In this document: in pieces, positions 29,660 through 39,457 of the stretch
Numbering within the stretch: position 1 is the stretch's first letter
Layout of the letters: each line of letters begins with the position of its first letter
Assembly: GCF_003426025.1 (NCBI RefSeq)
Contig: NZ_QJSH01000015.1
Span: 1 to 64,000 of the forward strand
Source of the DNA: Paraliobacillus quinghaiensis
GTDB taxonomy: Bacteria; Bacillota; Bacilli; Bacillales; Amphibacillaceae
DNA: 64,000 nt
Direction of reading: 5' to 3'
Notes under the pieces: model-generated
What the model was told of the DNA's origin: nothing
Databases searched by the model: none
What the model saw: the letters and a program-made list of their open reading frames with translations, nothing else
Position numbers and translations under genes: made by a program

Positions 29660-29782
29660 GTTTTCTAGGGTTCCGCAACTAAACTGTTGGACTGGTCCGA
29701 GAGAAAACTCACAGTACTCTGTGTCACGGAGGGATAAAAGCCCGGGAGATAACTAATAATTAGTTTCTCCTAGGCTTTTTTG
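29660..29782 (+). ncRNA. Guanidine-I riboswitch (ykkC class) with terminator
   Basis: The aptamer carries the ykkC signatures CTAGGGTTCCGC, GGACTGGTCCGAGAG, ACGGAGGGATAAAAGCCC and GGGAGA. The last part forms a terminator with TTTCTCCTAGGC and TTTTTT (29738-29782). Guanidine binding should open the terminator so that the SMR pair downstream is expressed. A weak promoter (TTGAGT at 29610, TACACT at 29633, 17-bp spacing) lies just upstream. Confidence 0.93.
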
Positions 29783-29814
29783 TTTTTTGACAAAAATAAA
29801 TTGGAGGTATTACC

Positions 29815-30153
29815 TTGAACAAGAATTGGATTAATGTATTTATTGCTGCTCTATTTGAGATCTTTTGGGTTATTGGATTAAAACATGCAGATACCCTCTG
29901 GACATGGGCTGGAACAGTTATATCCATTATAATAAGCTTCTATATAATGATTATGGCTGGGAGAAAACTTCCGGTAGGAACTGTATATGCTGTTTTTGTA
30001 GGGTTAGGTACAGCAGGTACTGTTATTTCTGAGATAATATTTTTTGGAGAGCCAATTAAAATAAGTAAGATACTTTTGATTATTGTATTACTTATTGGTG
30101 TTATTGGCTTGAAATTAGTTACAACGGATGTTCGTAAAGGAGTTGATTCCTAA
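29815..30153 (+). CDS. gdnC: SMR guanidinium exporter subunit (YkkC/GdnC type)
   Basis: The 112-residue small multidrug resistance protein has four transmembrane helices and the family Glu in [10 protein letters not shown] (near residue 15). The adjacent motif [15 protein letters not shown] is typical of the Gdx/guanidinium branch. It starts TTG at 29815, 7 nt after GGAGG. Its stop overlaps the next start, and the partner subunit follows. With the upstream riboswitch, the natural substrate is guanidinium, by analogy with ykkCD. Confidence 0.9.
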   Translation: MNKNWINVFIAALFEIFWVIGLKHADTLWTWAGTVISIIISFYIMIMAGRKLPVGTVYAVFVGLGTAGTVISEIIFFGEPIKISKILLIIVLLIGVIGLKLVTTDVRKGVDS

Positions 30154-30467
30154 TGGCGTGGATTTCACTAATCTTAGCAGGTCTATTTGAGATGTTTGGA
30201 GTTGCTATGATAAACAAACTTCATAACGAACGAAATTGGCAGTCACTGGTTCTATTATTATTCGGATTCGGAGCAAGTTTCCTATTTCTATCTATTGCAA
30301 TGGAAACACTTCCTATGGGAACAACCTATGCAATATGGACTGGAATTGGAGCGTCTGGTGGAGCAATATTAGGAATGGTTTTATATGGAGAATCAAAAGA
30401 TTGGAAAAGGTTAATCTTCATAGCTATGGTTTTAGGTGCAGCAATAGGGTTGAAACTTGTTTCTTAA
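30153..30467 (+). CDS. gdnD: SMR guanidinium exporter subunit (YkkD/GdnD type)
   Basis: The 104-residue partner has four helices. The essential Glu is in LFEMFGVAMINKL (near residue 13) and the signature is MGTTYAIWTGIGASGGAILG. Its ATG shares one base with the preceding stop (TAATG), so translation is coupled. Paired SMR proteins form antiparallel heterodimers. The guanidine riboswitch upstream defines the likely role. Confidence 0.9.
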   Translation: MAWISLILAGLFEMFGVAMINKLHNERNWQSLVLLLFGFGASFLFLSIAMETLPMGTTYAIWTGIGASGGAILGMVLYGESKDWKRLIFIAMVLGAAIGLKLVS

Positions 30468-30592
30468 TTTTATAATTATAACTACAAAATTATAAAGTCA
30501 TTCATTTTTCACTAAACACAACGAATAGCATTCCTATTAACGTGTTAAAAGTCAAAAAATTGGGGAATGGTCATATAAAAGGAGGAATTATC

Positions 30593-31096
30593 ATGTCAGA
30601 ATTTGAACTTGGAAAAACAGTACCAGATTTTACTCTTCCTACAACAAATGAAGAGACTTATCAGTTAAAAGATCAACTAAAGCAACAAGAAGGATGGCAT
30701 CTAATTATCTTTTTCCGTGGTTCATGGTGTCCAGCGTGTATGAGTGAATTAGATGAGCTTGAAGAAAACAAAGGATATTTTGATAAAAAAAATATCAACC
30801 TTGTTACCATATCAACCGATAAACTAGATGCTTTAAAAGATATGGCTTTAGAACATAAATTCACCTTTCCTGTTCTTGCAGATGAGGAACATGAGGCACT
30901 AAAAACTTATAAGGTTCACTATCACAAGGAAGATGCGCCATACGAGGATCATGGAGCACACGGAGAACCAGCATACTTTTTGGTTAATGAAAAAGGGGAA
31001 TTATTATATCAACAAAGACAAACAAGTCCATTTGGTAGACCTTCTGCAACAGAATTAAGAAAAATCATTACCTATATTACGAAGAATTTGAAATAA
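30593..31096 (+). CDS. AhpC/TSA-type thiol peroxidase-like protein
   Basis: The 167-residue protein has the peroxiredoxin/thioredoxin fold: LGKTVPDFTLPTTNEETYQL, the motif FFRGSWCPACMSE with CxxC, and HGEPAYFLVNEKGELL. AhpC/TSA-related proteins usually have a single peroxidatic Cys followed by an acid; here a CPAC pair gives a disulfide-reductase look. The long frame upstream is not used: AAAGGAGG lies 7 nt before the ATG at 30593. A strong terminator follows. The substrate is unknown. Confidence 0.85.
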   Translation: MSEFELGKTVPDFTLPTTNEETYQLKDQLKQQEGWHLIIFFRGSWCPACMSELDELEENKGYFDKKNINLVTISTDKLDALKDMALEHKFTFPVLADEEHEALKTYKVHYHKEDAPYEDHGAHGEPAYFLVNEKGELLYQQRQTSPFGRPSATELRKIITYITKNLK

Positions 31097-31176
31097 ATAT
31101 CAGGTAGAAAAGTACAATTTAAACTTAGCTTTTTAAATAGATATGATTGGTTAAGTAATTCTAAAAGTGTAAAGAT

Positions 31177-31213
31177 AAAGGCAACGACCTAATTTTAGGG
31201 CGTTGCCTTTTTT
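31177..31213 (+). terminator. Terminator after the peroxiredoxin-like gene
   Basis: AAAGGCAACG pairs with CGTTGCCTTT around a 14-base loop, then TTT. Confidence 0.85.
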
Positions 31214-31274
31214 GTAGATTTTGACTCGTCTGAACCATTATGCGTTTGAAATAGTAATGATGAAATCTACTCTC

Positions 31275-33017
31275 TTACTCAAGTTTAAATGTATTTACAA
31301 TTTCACTTAGTTCTTCTGCCATATTAGATAGTGCAACAGAAGATGCTGCGATTTCTTCCATTGAAGCATTTTGCTCTTCTGATGCGGCTGCCACTGTTTG
31401 GATCTCCCCAGCAGATTGCATGACAATATCAGCTGTTTCCTCACTAGTTTTTACCATCTGACTTGCGCCAGTGCTCATGTTATTAACGAATTCTAATACT
31501 TCTTTTGTCATTATAACAATTTCGTGAGTAGATGACTCAATTGCATCAAATTCTTTACCTGTTAATTCAATTGTCTTTTTCCCGTCGCTTACAGAGGTCT
31601 CACTTTCTTTCATCATTTGAACAGATTGCTTAATTCCTGCTTGAATCTTAGTGATTAGGCTTTGAATTTCACTTGCAGATTGATTTGATTGTTCTGCCAA
31701 TTTCCTTACTTCATCAGCAACAACAGAGAATCCTTTTCCATGCTCTCCAGCTCTTGCTGCTTCAATAGCTGCATTTAAAGCTAATAGATTCGTTTGTTCA
31801 GCAATTCCAGTAATTAAGTTAACAATGTCGCCAATCTTTGTAGATTGCTCACCTAGCTCATGAATAGCTGATGAGACATTTGCCGTCTTAGATTGTATTT
31901 GATCCATTTTTTTTGCGCTATCAACAATTCCATCTTTACCGCGGGTGACTTTCTTTGTCGACTCCTGTGCAGAATGATTCACTTGATCAATATTTTTTTC
32001 AATATTTGTAATACTCTCTGCAATGGATGCAACGACTCCTTTAGAATCCTGAGCTATTTGACTTTGGGCGTCTGAACTTTCAGATACAGATTGAATAGAT
32101 GATGCGACCTGTTCTGTTGCTTTACTCGTTTCTTCAGAGCTAGCAGTTAATTGCTGTGAAGAAGCCGCTAGTGTATGTGAAAAGTTGGCTATCTTCGCAA
32201 CCATGCCAGCCAAGTTATTTTTCATTATATTTAGGCTCTCTGCTAAACTTTGAATTTCATCACTACGTTTAAAATTAATATCTTTCATACTTAAATTATT
32301 TTCACTTAACTTTAATAAATAATTTTTAATCAAGTTTATCGGCTTTGCAATATGATTAGCAAACAAATAAGAGACAATAATTCCAATTACTAGTGCTAAT
32401 GCTGTTGTTATAATTACAGTCCAGAGAATGTCTTGTGACCCCTTATTAAAATCTTCCGTATATGACCCGGCTGTTACAACCCAGCCCCAGTTAGGATCAA
32501 TTTCGTTATACATTATTTTATCGCCAACGCGATCAGGATCATTTGGGAAAGCCCACGAGTATGTAGTAAACCCACCACCGGCTTGTGCAGCTTCAATTTG
32601 ATCTTGTACTAAATATTGACCATCTTTATCTTGTACGTCCCATACGTTCTGACCTTCGATTGTTGGATGAGCAACCTCTAATCCTTCTTGATCATAAATA
32701 GCAAAGTATCCATTTTTTCCAAGATCTATATCTTGATTGATTGGACGAGTGCCATCTTCTCTCATTTCACCAAGCAAATAAACTTTCACTTGTTCTTGTG
32801 CCTCATCCAACGTCATATTTCCGTCTTCAACTTGTGAATTCATGGAGTCAATGAGTTGTAACGCCATAGTTACGGCGTTTTTAATTGTTGTTTCTCCTGA
32901 ATCGTTTAAATGATTACTAGCTGATTGGTAGCTTATCATCCCAATTGTTATACTTGGAATCATCAATAGTAGAATTGTCATAAGTAATAATTTTCTTCTT
33001 AAATTAAAAGACTTCAT
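31275..33017 (-). CDS. Methyl-accepting chemotaxis protein with Cache sensor
   Basis: The 580-residue receptor has an N-terminal helix ([20 protein letters not shown]), an extracellular Cache-type domain (about 40-195), a second helix ([19 protein letters not shown]), a HAMP region and a signalling domain with the tip [23 protein letters not shown] segment [14 protein letters not shown] ends the sensor. It should detect an external ligand. GAAGGGGAAAAC precedes the ATG at 33017. It is a single gene, with no kinase near. Confidence 0.92.
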   Translation of the reverse strand: MKSFNLRRKLLLMTILLLMIPSITIGMISYQSASNHLNDSGETTIKNAVTMALQLIDSMNSQVEDGNMTLDEAQEQVKVYLLGEMREDGTRPINQDIDLGKNGYFAIYDQEGLEVAHPTIEGQNVWDVQDKDGQYLVQDQIEAAQAGGGFTTYSWAFPNDPDRVGDKIMYNEIDPNWGWVVTAGSYTEDFNKGSQDILWTVIITTALALVIGIIVSYLFANHIAKPINLIKNYLLKLSENNLSMKDINFKRSDEIQSLAESLNIMKNNLAGMVAKIANFSHTLAASSQQLTASSEETSKATEQVASSIQSVSESSDAQSQIAQDSKGVVASIAESITNIEKNIDQVNHSAQESTKKVTRGKDGIVDSAKKMDQIQSKTANVSSAIHELGEQSTKIGDIVNLITGIAEQTNLLALNAAIEAARAGEHGKGFSVVADEVRKLAEQSNQSASEIQSLITKIQAGIKQSVQMMKESETSVSDGKKTIELTGKEFDAIESSTHEIVIMTKEVLEFVNNMSTGASQMVKTSEETADIVMQSAGEIQTVAAASEEQNASMEEIAASSVALSNMAEELSEIVNTFKLE

Positions 33018-33238
33018 GATGTTTTCCCCTTCTAAATAGACTGTATTTCAACACTGTGTTTTATATCGACAAAAAACGAGGTTTGTTAATGGGAATATTT
33101 AAAACTCAGTGCATTTTGGGGTTCTGCTATAAATTCACGAGTTAATTTTCATGCTCATAATTTGCAATTTTATGATGTTTAACTTCCAAAATTTTCGTCT
33201 AAACAAACTATATAATCTATCTATTGGAGGCGAGTGAA

Positions 33239-34687
33239 TTGAGTAGTTCAATTTTCAAAAAACAATATATCAATGGAAAATGGGAAGAAGCATCAAGCGA
33301 TTCCGTAGTTAAAGATTATAACCCTTATACTGAGGCTGAGATTACAACGATACAATCAGCTGACGCGTCCGATGTCAAAAAAGCGTATCAAGCAGCTGAA
33401 AGTGCGCAGTTAGATTGGGAACAAACTGCACCAGCAAGAAAACAGACTTACTTGCACAATTTATTAGACCTTTTTGAGAGACGTAAAGAGGAGATCATTG
33501 ACTGGCTTGTGACTGAATCTGGAAGTACTAAGATAAAAGCTAGTGTTGAGTACGATATATGTTATGAAGTGATTAAAGAAGCTCATTCCTTGCCAACACG
33601 AATGACAGGTTCAATTTTACCTTCAAACACTCCTGGAAAAGAAAATTTTGTCTATCGAAATCCTAAAGGGGTAATTGGAATAATCGGACCGTGGAATTTC
33701 CCGTTATATTTAACAATGCGTTCTGTTGCTCCAGCTGTTGCGACGGGTAATACTGTTGTAATCAAGCCTGCATCAGATACACCTGTTACTTCTGGTCTAC
33801 TAATTGCATCATTGTTTGAAGAAGCCGGCTTTCCAAAAGGAGTAGTTAATGTTGTTGTAGGAAGAGGATCAGTAATTGGTGATTCTGTTGTGACAGATCC
33901 GACACCATCAACAATTTCTTTTACTGGCTCTACAGAAGTTGGAAGTCATATAGCACAGTTGGCTGGTAAGGATATAAAAGATACTGCTTTAGAGCTTGGT
34001 GGTAATAATGCTATGGTTGTTTTAGATGATGCAGATGTTGATAAAGCTGTAGAAGCTGCTGTTTTTGGTAAGTATCTACACCAAGGGCAAATTTGTATGG
34101 CAATCAACCGAATAATTGTGGATGAAAGTGTCCATGATGAATTTGTTAAAAAATTTACTGAAGCAGCACAACAATTAAAAGTTGGAGATCCAAAACAAGA
34201 AGACACACTCATAGGCCCACTAATTAATAATGATCAAGTCAAACGTGTTTTAGAGGATGTCGCAAAAGCAAAAGAAGAAGGCGCAACTGTTATGAAGACC
34301 GGAAAGGTTGAAGGAAATCTATTAGAGCCAATCGTATTATCAAACGTCACAAATGATATGACAATAGCACAGAATGAAATCTTTGGTCCAGTTGCAGCAA
34401 TTATTAAAGTAAAAGACGAAAAAGCTGCTATTCACGTTGCCAATGCCACACCATATGGTTTAAGTGGCTCAGTCTTTACAAGTGATCGCTGGCGCGGATT
34501 AGAAGTAGCTAAAAAGGTTCACACAGGTATGATTCACGTAAATGATCAATCTGTTAACGATGAGCCACATGTGGCCTTTGGTGGTGAAAAGCATTCAGGC
34601 CTAGGCAGATTTGGTGGAAGCTGGGCATTAGATAAGTTCACAACAGAAAAATGGATTAGTGTTCAGAGTAAATATAGAGAATTTTAG
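33239..34687 (+). CDS. Aldehyde dehydrogenase family protein
   Basis: The 482 residues form an NAD(P)-dependent aldehyde dehydrogenase. The Rossmann segment is FTGSTEVGSHIA, the general base is E252 in LELGGNNAM and the nucleophile is C286 in GQICMAINR. The N-terminus (KKQYINGKWEEASS) fits. The TTG at 33239 lies 8 nt after GGAGG; an upstream TTG (33224) overlaps the ribosome site. Relatives in B. subtilis include YfmT, a benzaldehyde/vanillin dehydrogenase; the substrate here is unknown. Confidence 0.88.
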   Translation: MSSSIFKKQYINGKWEEASSDSVVKDYNPYTEAEITTIQSADASDVKKAYQAAESAQLDWEQTAPARKQTYLHNLLDLFERRKEEIIDWLVTESGSTKIKASVEYDICYEVIKEAHSLPTRMTGSILPSNTPGKENFVYRNPKGVIGIIGPWNFPLYLTMRSVAPAVATGNTVVIKPASDTPVTSGLLIASLFEEAGFPKGVVNVVVGRGSVIGDSVVTDPTPSTISFTGSTEVGSHIAQLAGKDIKDTALELGGNNAMVVLDDADVDKAVEAAVFGKYLHQGQICMAINRIIVDESVHDEFVKKFTEAAQQLKVGDPKQEDTLIGPLINNDQVKRVLEDVAKAKEEGATVMKTGKVEGNLLEPIVLSNVTNDMTIAQNEIFGPVAAIIKVKDEKAAIHVANATPYGLSGSVFTSDRWRGLEVAKKVHTGMIHVNDQSVNDEPHVAFGGEKHSGLGRFGGSWALDKFTTEKWISVQSKYREF

Positions 34688-34697
34688 GTATAAAAAA

Positions 34698-34732
34698 TGT
34701 TAGGCACCATTAAGTGTGTCTAACGTTTTTTC
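34698..34732 (+). terminator. Terminator after the aldehyde dehydrogenase gene
   Basis: GTTAG...CTAAC closes a hairpin with inner GGCAC/GTGTGT pairing and is followed by GTTTTTTC. Confidence 0.6.
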
Positions 34733-34772
34733 TATATTCTAATTCAATCATGGTTATTGAAAAAAAGACAAA

Positions 34773-34800
34773 ATAAAAACCACCAATTATGTATTGGTGG
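34773..34800 (-). terminator. Terminator overlapping the 3' end of ssrA
   Basis: On the minus strand CCACCAAT pairs with ATTGGTGG and runs into TTTTTATTTT. The 5' arm uses the terminal CCACCA of the tmRNA, so the mature end must be released by processing. Confidence 0.75.
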
Positions 34801-35435
34801 AGACGGTGGGACGTGCTATTCCATACTCTCGCATGGCACTGACTATATCTTGAACCTTGTAGTAATTCAAAGGTCCTTCGGCGTATTATGCGAAATGTAT
34901 TTTTACCTATAAGGTAGGATTTCGCATCCTAGTACTACCAATCACTTGGCAGCCTATAAGTCGATACACGGCTGTTGGATTACTCCACATACCGCTCGGC
35001 ATTGCCATATCACACGTATATGTGACTTAGGTTTCACCGATAAAGCCGAATTATCACTTATGTGTTGCCACATAAGGCGACTAATTACTAATCGAACCCA
35101 CGTCCAGAGATATTGCCACTCAGGCGTCTACATGCGTAGTTGATATATTATATTTCACTCGCTATTCGGCCTATCAACAGGCTTCCTAGGAGCTAATCTG
35201 ATTAGTCTCTTCTAAACATCCTCAGATGGTGGATGTCAGCGTATCCCGCTTAATTTGAGACCCTTCAATCTACCACACGGGCGATGATAGGAAGGATCCT
35301 TTAGAGCTACTTACGCAGCTGCTAAAGAGAAATTGTTTTCTTTGCCAGTTATTATTGGCGAGTAACGTTTTACGAGCCGTAACCTCGACACGCAACCTGA
35401 GCTCAATCTACCCCTGTCGAATCCGTAACGTCCCC
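34795..35435 (-). ncRNA. ssrA: tmRNA (10Sa RNA), interrupted by a group I intron
   Basis: The 5' end reads GGGGACGTTACGGATTCGAC and pairs with the 3' end CGTCTCC-ACCA, giving a 7-bp acceptor stem. The tag frame (35346-35311) encodes GKENNFSLAAA then TAA; with the leading Ala from the charged tmRNA this is a 12-residue tag. The T-arm starts GGACGTGGGTTCGAT at 35105 but the matching TCCCACC lies at 34811, 280 nt away. Removing 35090-34812 restores a 7-base T-loop (TTCGATT) and a mature RNA of about 362 nt. It stands directly downstream of smpB, its protein partner. Confidence 0.95.
34812..35090 (-). ncRNA. Group I intron in the T-loop of tmRNA
   Basis: The 279-nt intron lies within ssrA on the minus strand. 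Exon 1 ends in U (35091) and the last intron base is G (34812), as group I introns require. The first 13 intron bases plus CGAU of the exon fold into a 7-bp P1 (CGAUUAG/UUAGUCG) with the conserved U-G pair exactly at the splice site. The S-type core segment AAGATATAGTC lies at 34851-34841, with ACTA upstream as its P7 partner. A strong internal helix uses TGCGAAAT/ATTTCGCA. No open frame is big enough for a homing enzyme. Confidence 0.9.
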
Positions 35436-35513
35436 ATGTAAGAGGAACAAAACGAATATGGCTAGAAAAAGCCTATATCATATTTTGTTGTTTGTTAATT
35501 TAACACAGTTATT

Positions 35514-35541
35514 ATTATAACAAATTACCGAGAAATATCAA
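35514..35541 (-). promoter_or_regulatory. ssrA promoter
   Basis: TTGATA (35541-35536) and TATAAT (35519-35514) are 16 bp apart, within the smpB-ssrA gap. The mature 5' end is about 70 bp below, so RNase P processing is expected. Confidence 0.75.
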
Positions 35542-35578
35542 GTATACCGCAAAGGTAATTACTTACAAAATTATTAAC

Positions 35579-36043
35579 TCAATAATTATCCTTTAAGGCA
35601 CGAGCCATATCCCGCTTCGCTTGTTTCTGTTTTAAATCTTCTCGTTTATCGAATTTTCGCTTCCCTTTACCAAGTCCAATTAAAATTTTTGCAACACCAT
35701 TTTTAATATACATCTTTAATGGAACCAACGCATAACCAGCTTGTTGTGTTTCACCAATTAATTTATCGATTTCTTTGCGGTGCAATAATAACTTTCTTGT
35801 ACGTGTTGGTTCATGATTGAACTGATTCCCTTGTTCATAGGTAGAAACATGCAAATTGTATAATAATGCTTCTCCTCGTTCAATTCTAGCGAAACTATCT
35901 TTCATGTTTACACGACCTGCTCGAATCGATTTAATTTCAGTTCCTTTTAATACTAAACCAGCTTCAAAAGTTTCTTCTATAAAAAAATCATGATTTGCTT
36001 TACGATTTTGGGCAATAATTTTGCCGTTACTCCCTTTTGGCAT
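35579..36043 (-). CDS. smpB: SsrA-binding protein SmpB
   Basis: SmpB carries tmRNA to stalled ribosomes. The 154 residues are of standard length: [45 protein letters not shown]-type sections and the basic C-terminal tail [10 protein letters not shown]. The ATG at 36043 follows GAGGAGGAAG. The gene lies just upstream of ssrA and near rnr, the RNA-decay partner, as in B. subtilis. Its target RNA here is intron-bearing. Confidence 0.97.
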   Translation of the reverse strand: MPKGSNGKIIAQNRKANHDFFIEETFEAGLVLKGTEIKSIRAGRVNMKDSFARIERGEALLYNLHVSTYEQGNQFNHEPTRTRKLLLHRKEIDKLIGETQQAGYALVPLKMYIKNGVAKILIGLGKGKRKFDKREDLKQKQAKRDMARALKDNY

Positions 36044-36180
36044 GACAACTTCCTCCTCTAACTACGTGTCATATATTTTAACAGTTAAACGGATGCGTGG
36101 CAACGCTTAGCAATGGACAAGACTTGTTTTATTATGCGATTATATAAAAAGACATAAAAGTACGAAGGGAGTTTTTTTTA

Positions 36181-37047
36181 TTGCTACAACAATCAACAAC
36201 ATTGATTAGAAAATTGAGCCTCAATGATAAATTAACTGTTCAACAACTACAAACAAATATAGAAGATGATTATGTCATCAAAATTTTCCCAGATTTAGTT
36301 CAATCTAAAATGCATGCTGTTTACGGACTATTTGAGAATGACACGTTAATCACAATAGCCGGTTATTCATTGTTTCCTGGAGGATACGCAATGCTTGGTC
36401 GCTTACGAAGTGACATTCGCTATCATGCTAAAGGATATGCAACAAAAATCCTTAACTTTATTATAGAAGACTTGAAAACTAAGCCTTATATTAATTGGAT
36501 TGGTGGTAATACGAATATACATAATCATGCCGCTAGACGTGTTTTGGATAAATTGGAATTGGATGAAATTAAAACATTGCATTCCTTATCAGTAAAAGAT
36601 GCTAACAAGCTTAACGGTACACCTGGTGATATTTGGGGTGCAATTACTTCTATAGCAAAAAAGCGTGAGGTATTGACAGCTTATGTTAATCATAATGTAA
36701 TAGACGTTTATCCATATGAATGCTATTATCCCTTTCCTTTCACACAAGAACTCGTATCAGATCAACACCTAGCGGAATCAACATTTTACCTAAACCCAAC
36801 AAAAGACCGCTTAATGATTATAAAAAATGATCAAAAACGCGAGTGGTTTGCGCAAGTAAAATATTTTTGGAATGATCACTTTGAACAGCCAGGATTTTGG
36901 GAAACAGTTTATCACTACATTGAGAATAATCCAGATCAACCACGTCCATGGTTAGATTTCTCTGATCAAGGTTTTAAACAAATTCCGGATTACGATGCAT
37001 TTGACTTATCTGATGGTTGGATACTTCATGGGAATTGGATTAATTAG
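36181..37047 (+). CDS. GNAT-family acetyltransferase
   Basis: The 288-residue protein has a GNAT acetyltransferase domain in the first 150 residues; the CoA-binding segment is DIRYHAKGYATKILNFIIEDL. The C-terminal 130 residues have no identified domain. The start is TTG at 36181, 9 nt after GAAGGGAG. It is divergent from smpB. The acceptor substrate is unknown; a bidirectional terminator follows. The family assignment is moderately firm. Confidence 0.75.
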   Translation: MLQQSTTLIRKLSLNDKLTVQQLQTNIEDDYVIKIFPDLVQSKMHAVYGLFENDTLITIAGYSLFPGGYAMLGRLRSDIRYHAKGYATKILNFIIEDLKTKPYINWIGGNTNIHNHAARRVLDKLELDEIKTLHSLSVKDANKLNGTPGDIWGAITSIAKKREVLTAYVNHNVIDVYPYECYYPFPFTQELVSDQHLAESTFYLNPTKDRLMIIKNDQKREWFAQVKYFWNDHFEQPGFWETVYHYIENNPDQPRPWLDFSDQGFKQIPDYDAFDLSDGWILHGNWIN

Positions 37048-37056
37048 TTCTCAATC

Positions 37057-37090
37057 AAAAAAGGCTGTTCATTGCAAAACAGCCTTTTTT
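37057..37090. terminator. Bidirectional terminator between the GNAT gene and rnr
   Basis: AAAAAAGGCTGTT pairs with AACAGCCTTTTTT around a 7-base loop. Confidence 0.9.
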
Positions 37091-37097
37091 CTTTAGC

Positions 37098-39413
37098 TTA
37101 CTTTTTCTTCTTTTTGTTTTTCTTCGTTTTTGTTGCTTTAGGTGGTTTCATTTTTCCTTTTGCTTTTGGTTTTCCTTTACCTTTATCTTTATCTTTACCT
37201 TTACCATTCGTCTTCTCAGTCTTTCTACGATCATTACGATTGAATTGACTATCATTCGTTGGACGAGCTTTTCTTGGCTTCATTCCAACAACTTCAAAAT
37301 CAACTGCACGTTCTTCGATATTTACAGCTGCTACCTTAATTGTAATGACATCACCTATACGGAAAATTGTGCCTGTACGTTCCCCAATCATTGCATAGGA
37401 ACGTTCATCAAAATGATAGTAATCATCCGTTAGATAACTGACATGTACAAGTCCTTCAACTGTGTTTTCTAACTCAACAAATAACCCAAAATTTGTTACG
37501 GAGCTTATAACACCTTCAAATTCTTCACCAATTTTATCTTGCATAAATTCAGCTTTCTTCAAATCATCTGTTTCGCGCTCTGCATCAACAGCAGCACGCT
37601 CTTTTTCTGAAGCATGCTTTGCGATTTCTGGCATTCTTTCTTTCCAATGGCGCTGTGTTTTAGAATCCAACTGCTTATTAACTAAATAGGTTCTAATTAG
37701 ACGGTGAACAATTAAATCTGGATAACGTCTAATTGGCGAAGTGAAATGTGTATAAAACTCAGTAGCTAAACCAAAGTGTCCAATACTTTCTGGATCATAT
37801 TTCGCTTGTTTCATAGAACGCAGCATTAATTTAGAAATAATCATTTCTTCTTGTTCACCCTGCACTCTTTCTAAAAGCTTTTGCAGTGCTTGTGGATGGA
37901 TTTCGTTCGCTGTACCTTTTACTGCATAACCTAATGTACCGACAAATTCGAAGAAGCTTTGTAATTTGGATTCATCTGGATCCTCGTGAATACGGTGAAT
38001 AAAAGGCACATCCATCCAATGAAAGTGTTCTGCGATTGTTTCATTTGCCGCTAACATAAACTCTTCAATTAATCGCTCAGCAACAGAACGTTCTCGAATG
38101 GCAACATCCATTGCTTTCCCATCCTCATCGACAATTACTTGTGCCTCTTTAAAGTCAAAGTCAATAGCTCCACGCCCAAAACGCTTCCCGCGTAAAACTT
38201 CTGCAAGCTTTTCCATATCCTCAAACATAGGGACAAGCTCTTGATAGCGTGAACGGACCTCTTCATTTTTATCGACTAAGATTTTGTTAACATCAGAATA
38301 GGTCATTCTCTCATTTGTTCGAATTACACTTTGAAATATATCATGATTAACTACTTCACCCTGTGCATTGATTTCCATTTCACAACCTAATGTAAGTCGA
38401 TCGACTTGTGGATTTAATGAACATATCCCGTTAGACAAACGGTGTGGAATCATTGGAATAACACGGTCAACGAGATACACGCTGGTTGCTCGATCAAATG
38501 CTTCTTGATCAATTGGTGAGTTTTCTTCCACATAATACGATACATCTGCAATATAGACACCTAATTTATAGTTTCCATTGTCTAACTTTTTAACAGTTAC
38601 GGCATCATCTAAGTCTTTCGCGTCTGCTCCATCAATAGTGACGATTGTTTCTTCACGAAGGTCACGTCTATTTTCTATCTCAGACTCATCTATTGTTTCT
38701 GGTACTTGACTTGCATGTTCCAGAACCTCTTCTGGAAAATCAACTGCAATGCCATGTTTATAAATAATTGAAATAATATCCATACCAGGATCATTCTTAT
38801 GACCTAATATTTCAGTAATTTCACCTTCCGCACTCATACGCGCTTCAGGGAACTTCGTAATATTCACAATTACCTTATGCCCAGAAACTGCCCCGTTTGC
38901 AGCATTTTTGGGAATAAAAATATCATTTGGAATTCGTTTATCATCTGCAATCACAAAACCAAAGTTACCATTGTCCTCATATGTTCCAATTAAACTTGTA
39001 GTAGCACGTTCTAATATCCGAATAACAACACCCTCTGGACGTTTGCCAAACTCATCTCTACCATCAATACGTACTAGGACAATGTCATTATTCATTGCAG
39101 ATTGTAGATCAGCATGATTAATGTATACATCGTCTTGTTCCTCATCTTCCGGTATTAAAAAAGCAAATCCTTTGGCATGCATTTGAATACGACCTCGGAT
39201 TAGATTCATTCGTTCTGGTACACCATACCGATTTTTTCTTGTTTTAACGAGCTTACCCTTATCTTCTAATTCATTTAACATTTTTACTAGTATTTTGAAC
39301 TGATCAACATCTTGAATCTCTAATACCTCTTCAATCTCCTTCACGCTTAGAGGTTTCGTTGCTTCTTCTTCAAAATACTGCATAATTGTCTCTTTCATTA
39401 TTTCTTGATTCAT
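37098..39413 (-). CDS. rnr: Ribonuclease R
   Basis: RNase R is a 3'-5' exoribonuclease that degrades structured RNA and helps trans-translation. The 771 residues include an N-terminal winged-helix part, cold-shock domains ([26 protein letters not shown]), the RNB domain ([17 protein letters not shown] with its acidic metal ligands), an S1 domain ([18 protein letters not shown]) and a long Lys-rich tail. The ATG at 39413 follows AAAGAGGGTGAAAG. The gene lies between est and the ssrA-smpB pair, as in B. subtilis. Confidence 0.97.
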   Translation of the reverse strand: MNQEIMKETIMQYFEEEATKPLSVKEIEEVLEIQDVDQFKILVKMLNELEDKGKLVKTRKNRYGVPERMNLIRGRIQMHAKGFAFLIPEDEEQDDVYINHADLQSAMNNDIVLVRIDGRDEFGKRPEGVVIRILERATTSLIGTYEDNGNFGFVIADDKRIPNDIFIPKNAANGAVSGHKVIVNITKFPEARMSAEGEITEILGHKNDPGMDIISIIYKHGIAVDFPEEVLEHASQVPETIDESEIENRRDLREETIVTIDGADAKDLDDAVTVKKLDNGNYKLGVYIADVSYYVEENSPIDQEAFDRATSVYLVDRVIPMIPHRLSNGICSLNPQVDRLTLGCEMEINAQGEVVNHDIFQSVIRTNERMTYSDVNKILVDKNEEVRSRYQELVPMFEDMEKLAEVLRGKRFGRGAIDFDFKEAQVIVDEDGKAMDVAIRERSVAERLIEEFMLAANETIAEHFHWMDVPFIHRIHEDPDESKLQSFFEFVGTLGYAVKGTANEIHPQALQKLLERVQGEQEEMIISKLMLRSMKQAKYDPESIGHFGLATEFYTHFTSPIRRYPDLIVHRLIRTYLVNKQLDSKTQRHWKERMPEIAKHASEKERAAVDAERETDDLKKAEFMQDKIGEEFEGVISSVTNFGLFVELENTVEGLVHVSYLTDDYYHFDERSYAMIGERTGTIFRIGDVITIKVAAVNIEERAVDFEVVGMKPRKARPTNDSQFNRNDRRKTEKTNGKGKDKDKGKGKPKAKGKMKPPKATKTKKNKKKKK

Positions 39414-39457
39414 TCTTTCACCCTCTTTCTATTGGAACAGTCTATTCTTATTATGGA

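Noticed and set aside
34946-35143. 65-codon plus-strand frame
   Set aside because: It lies antisense to tmRNA and its intron, with no ribosome site.
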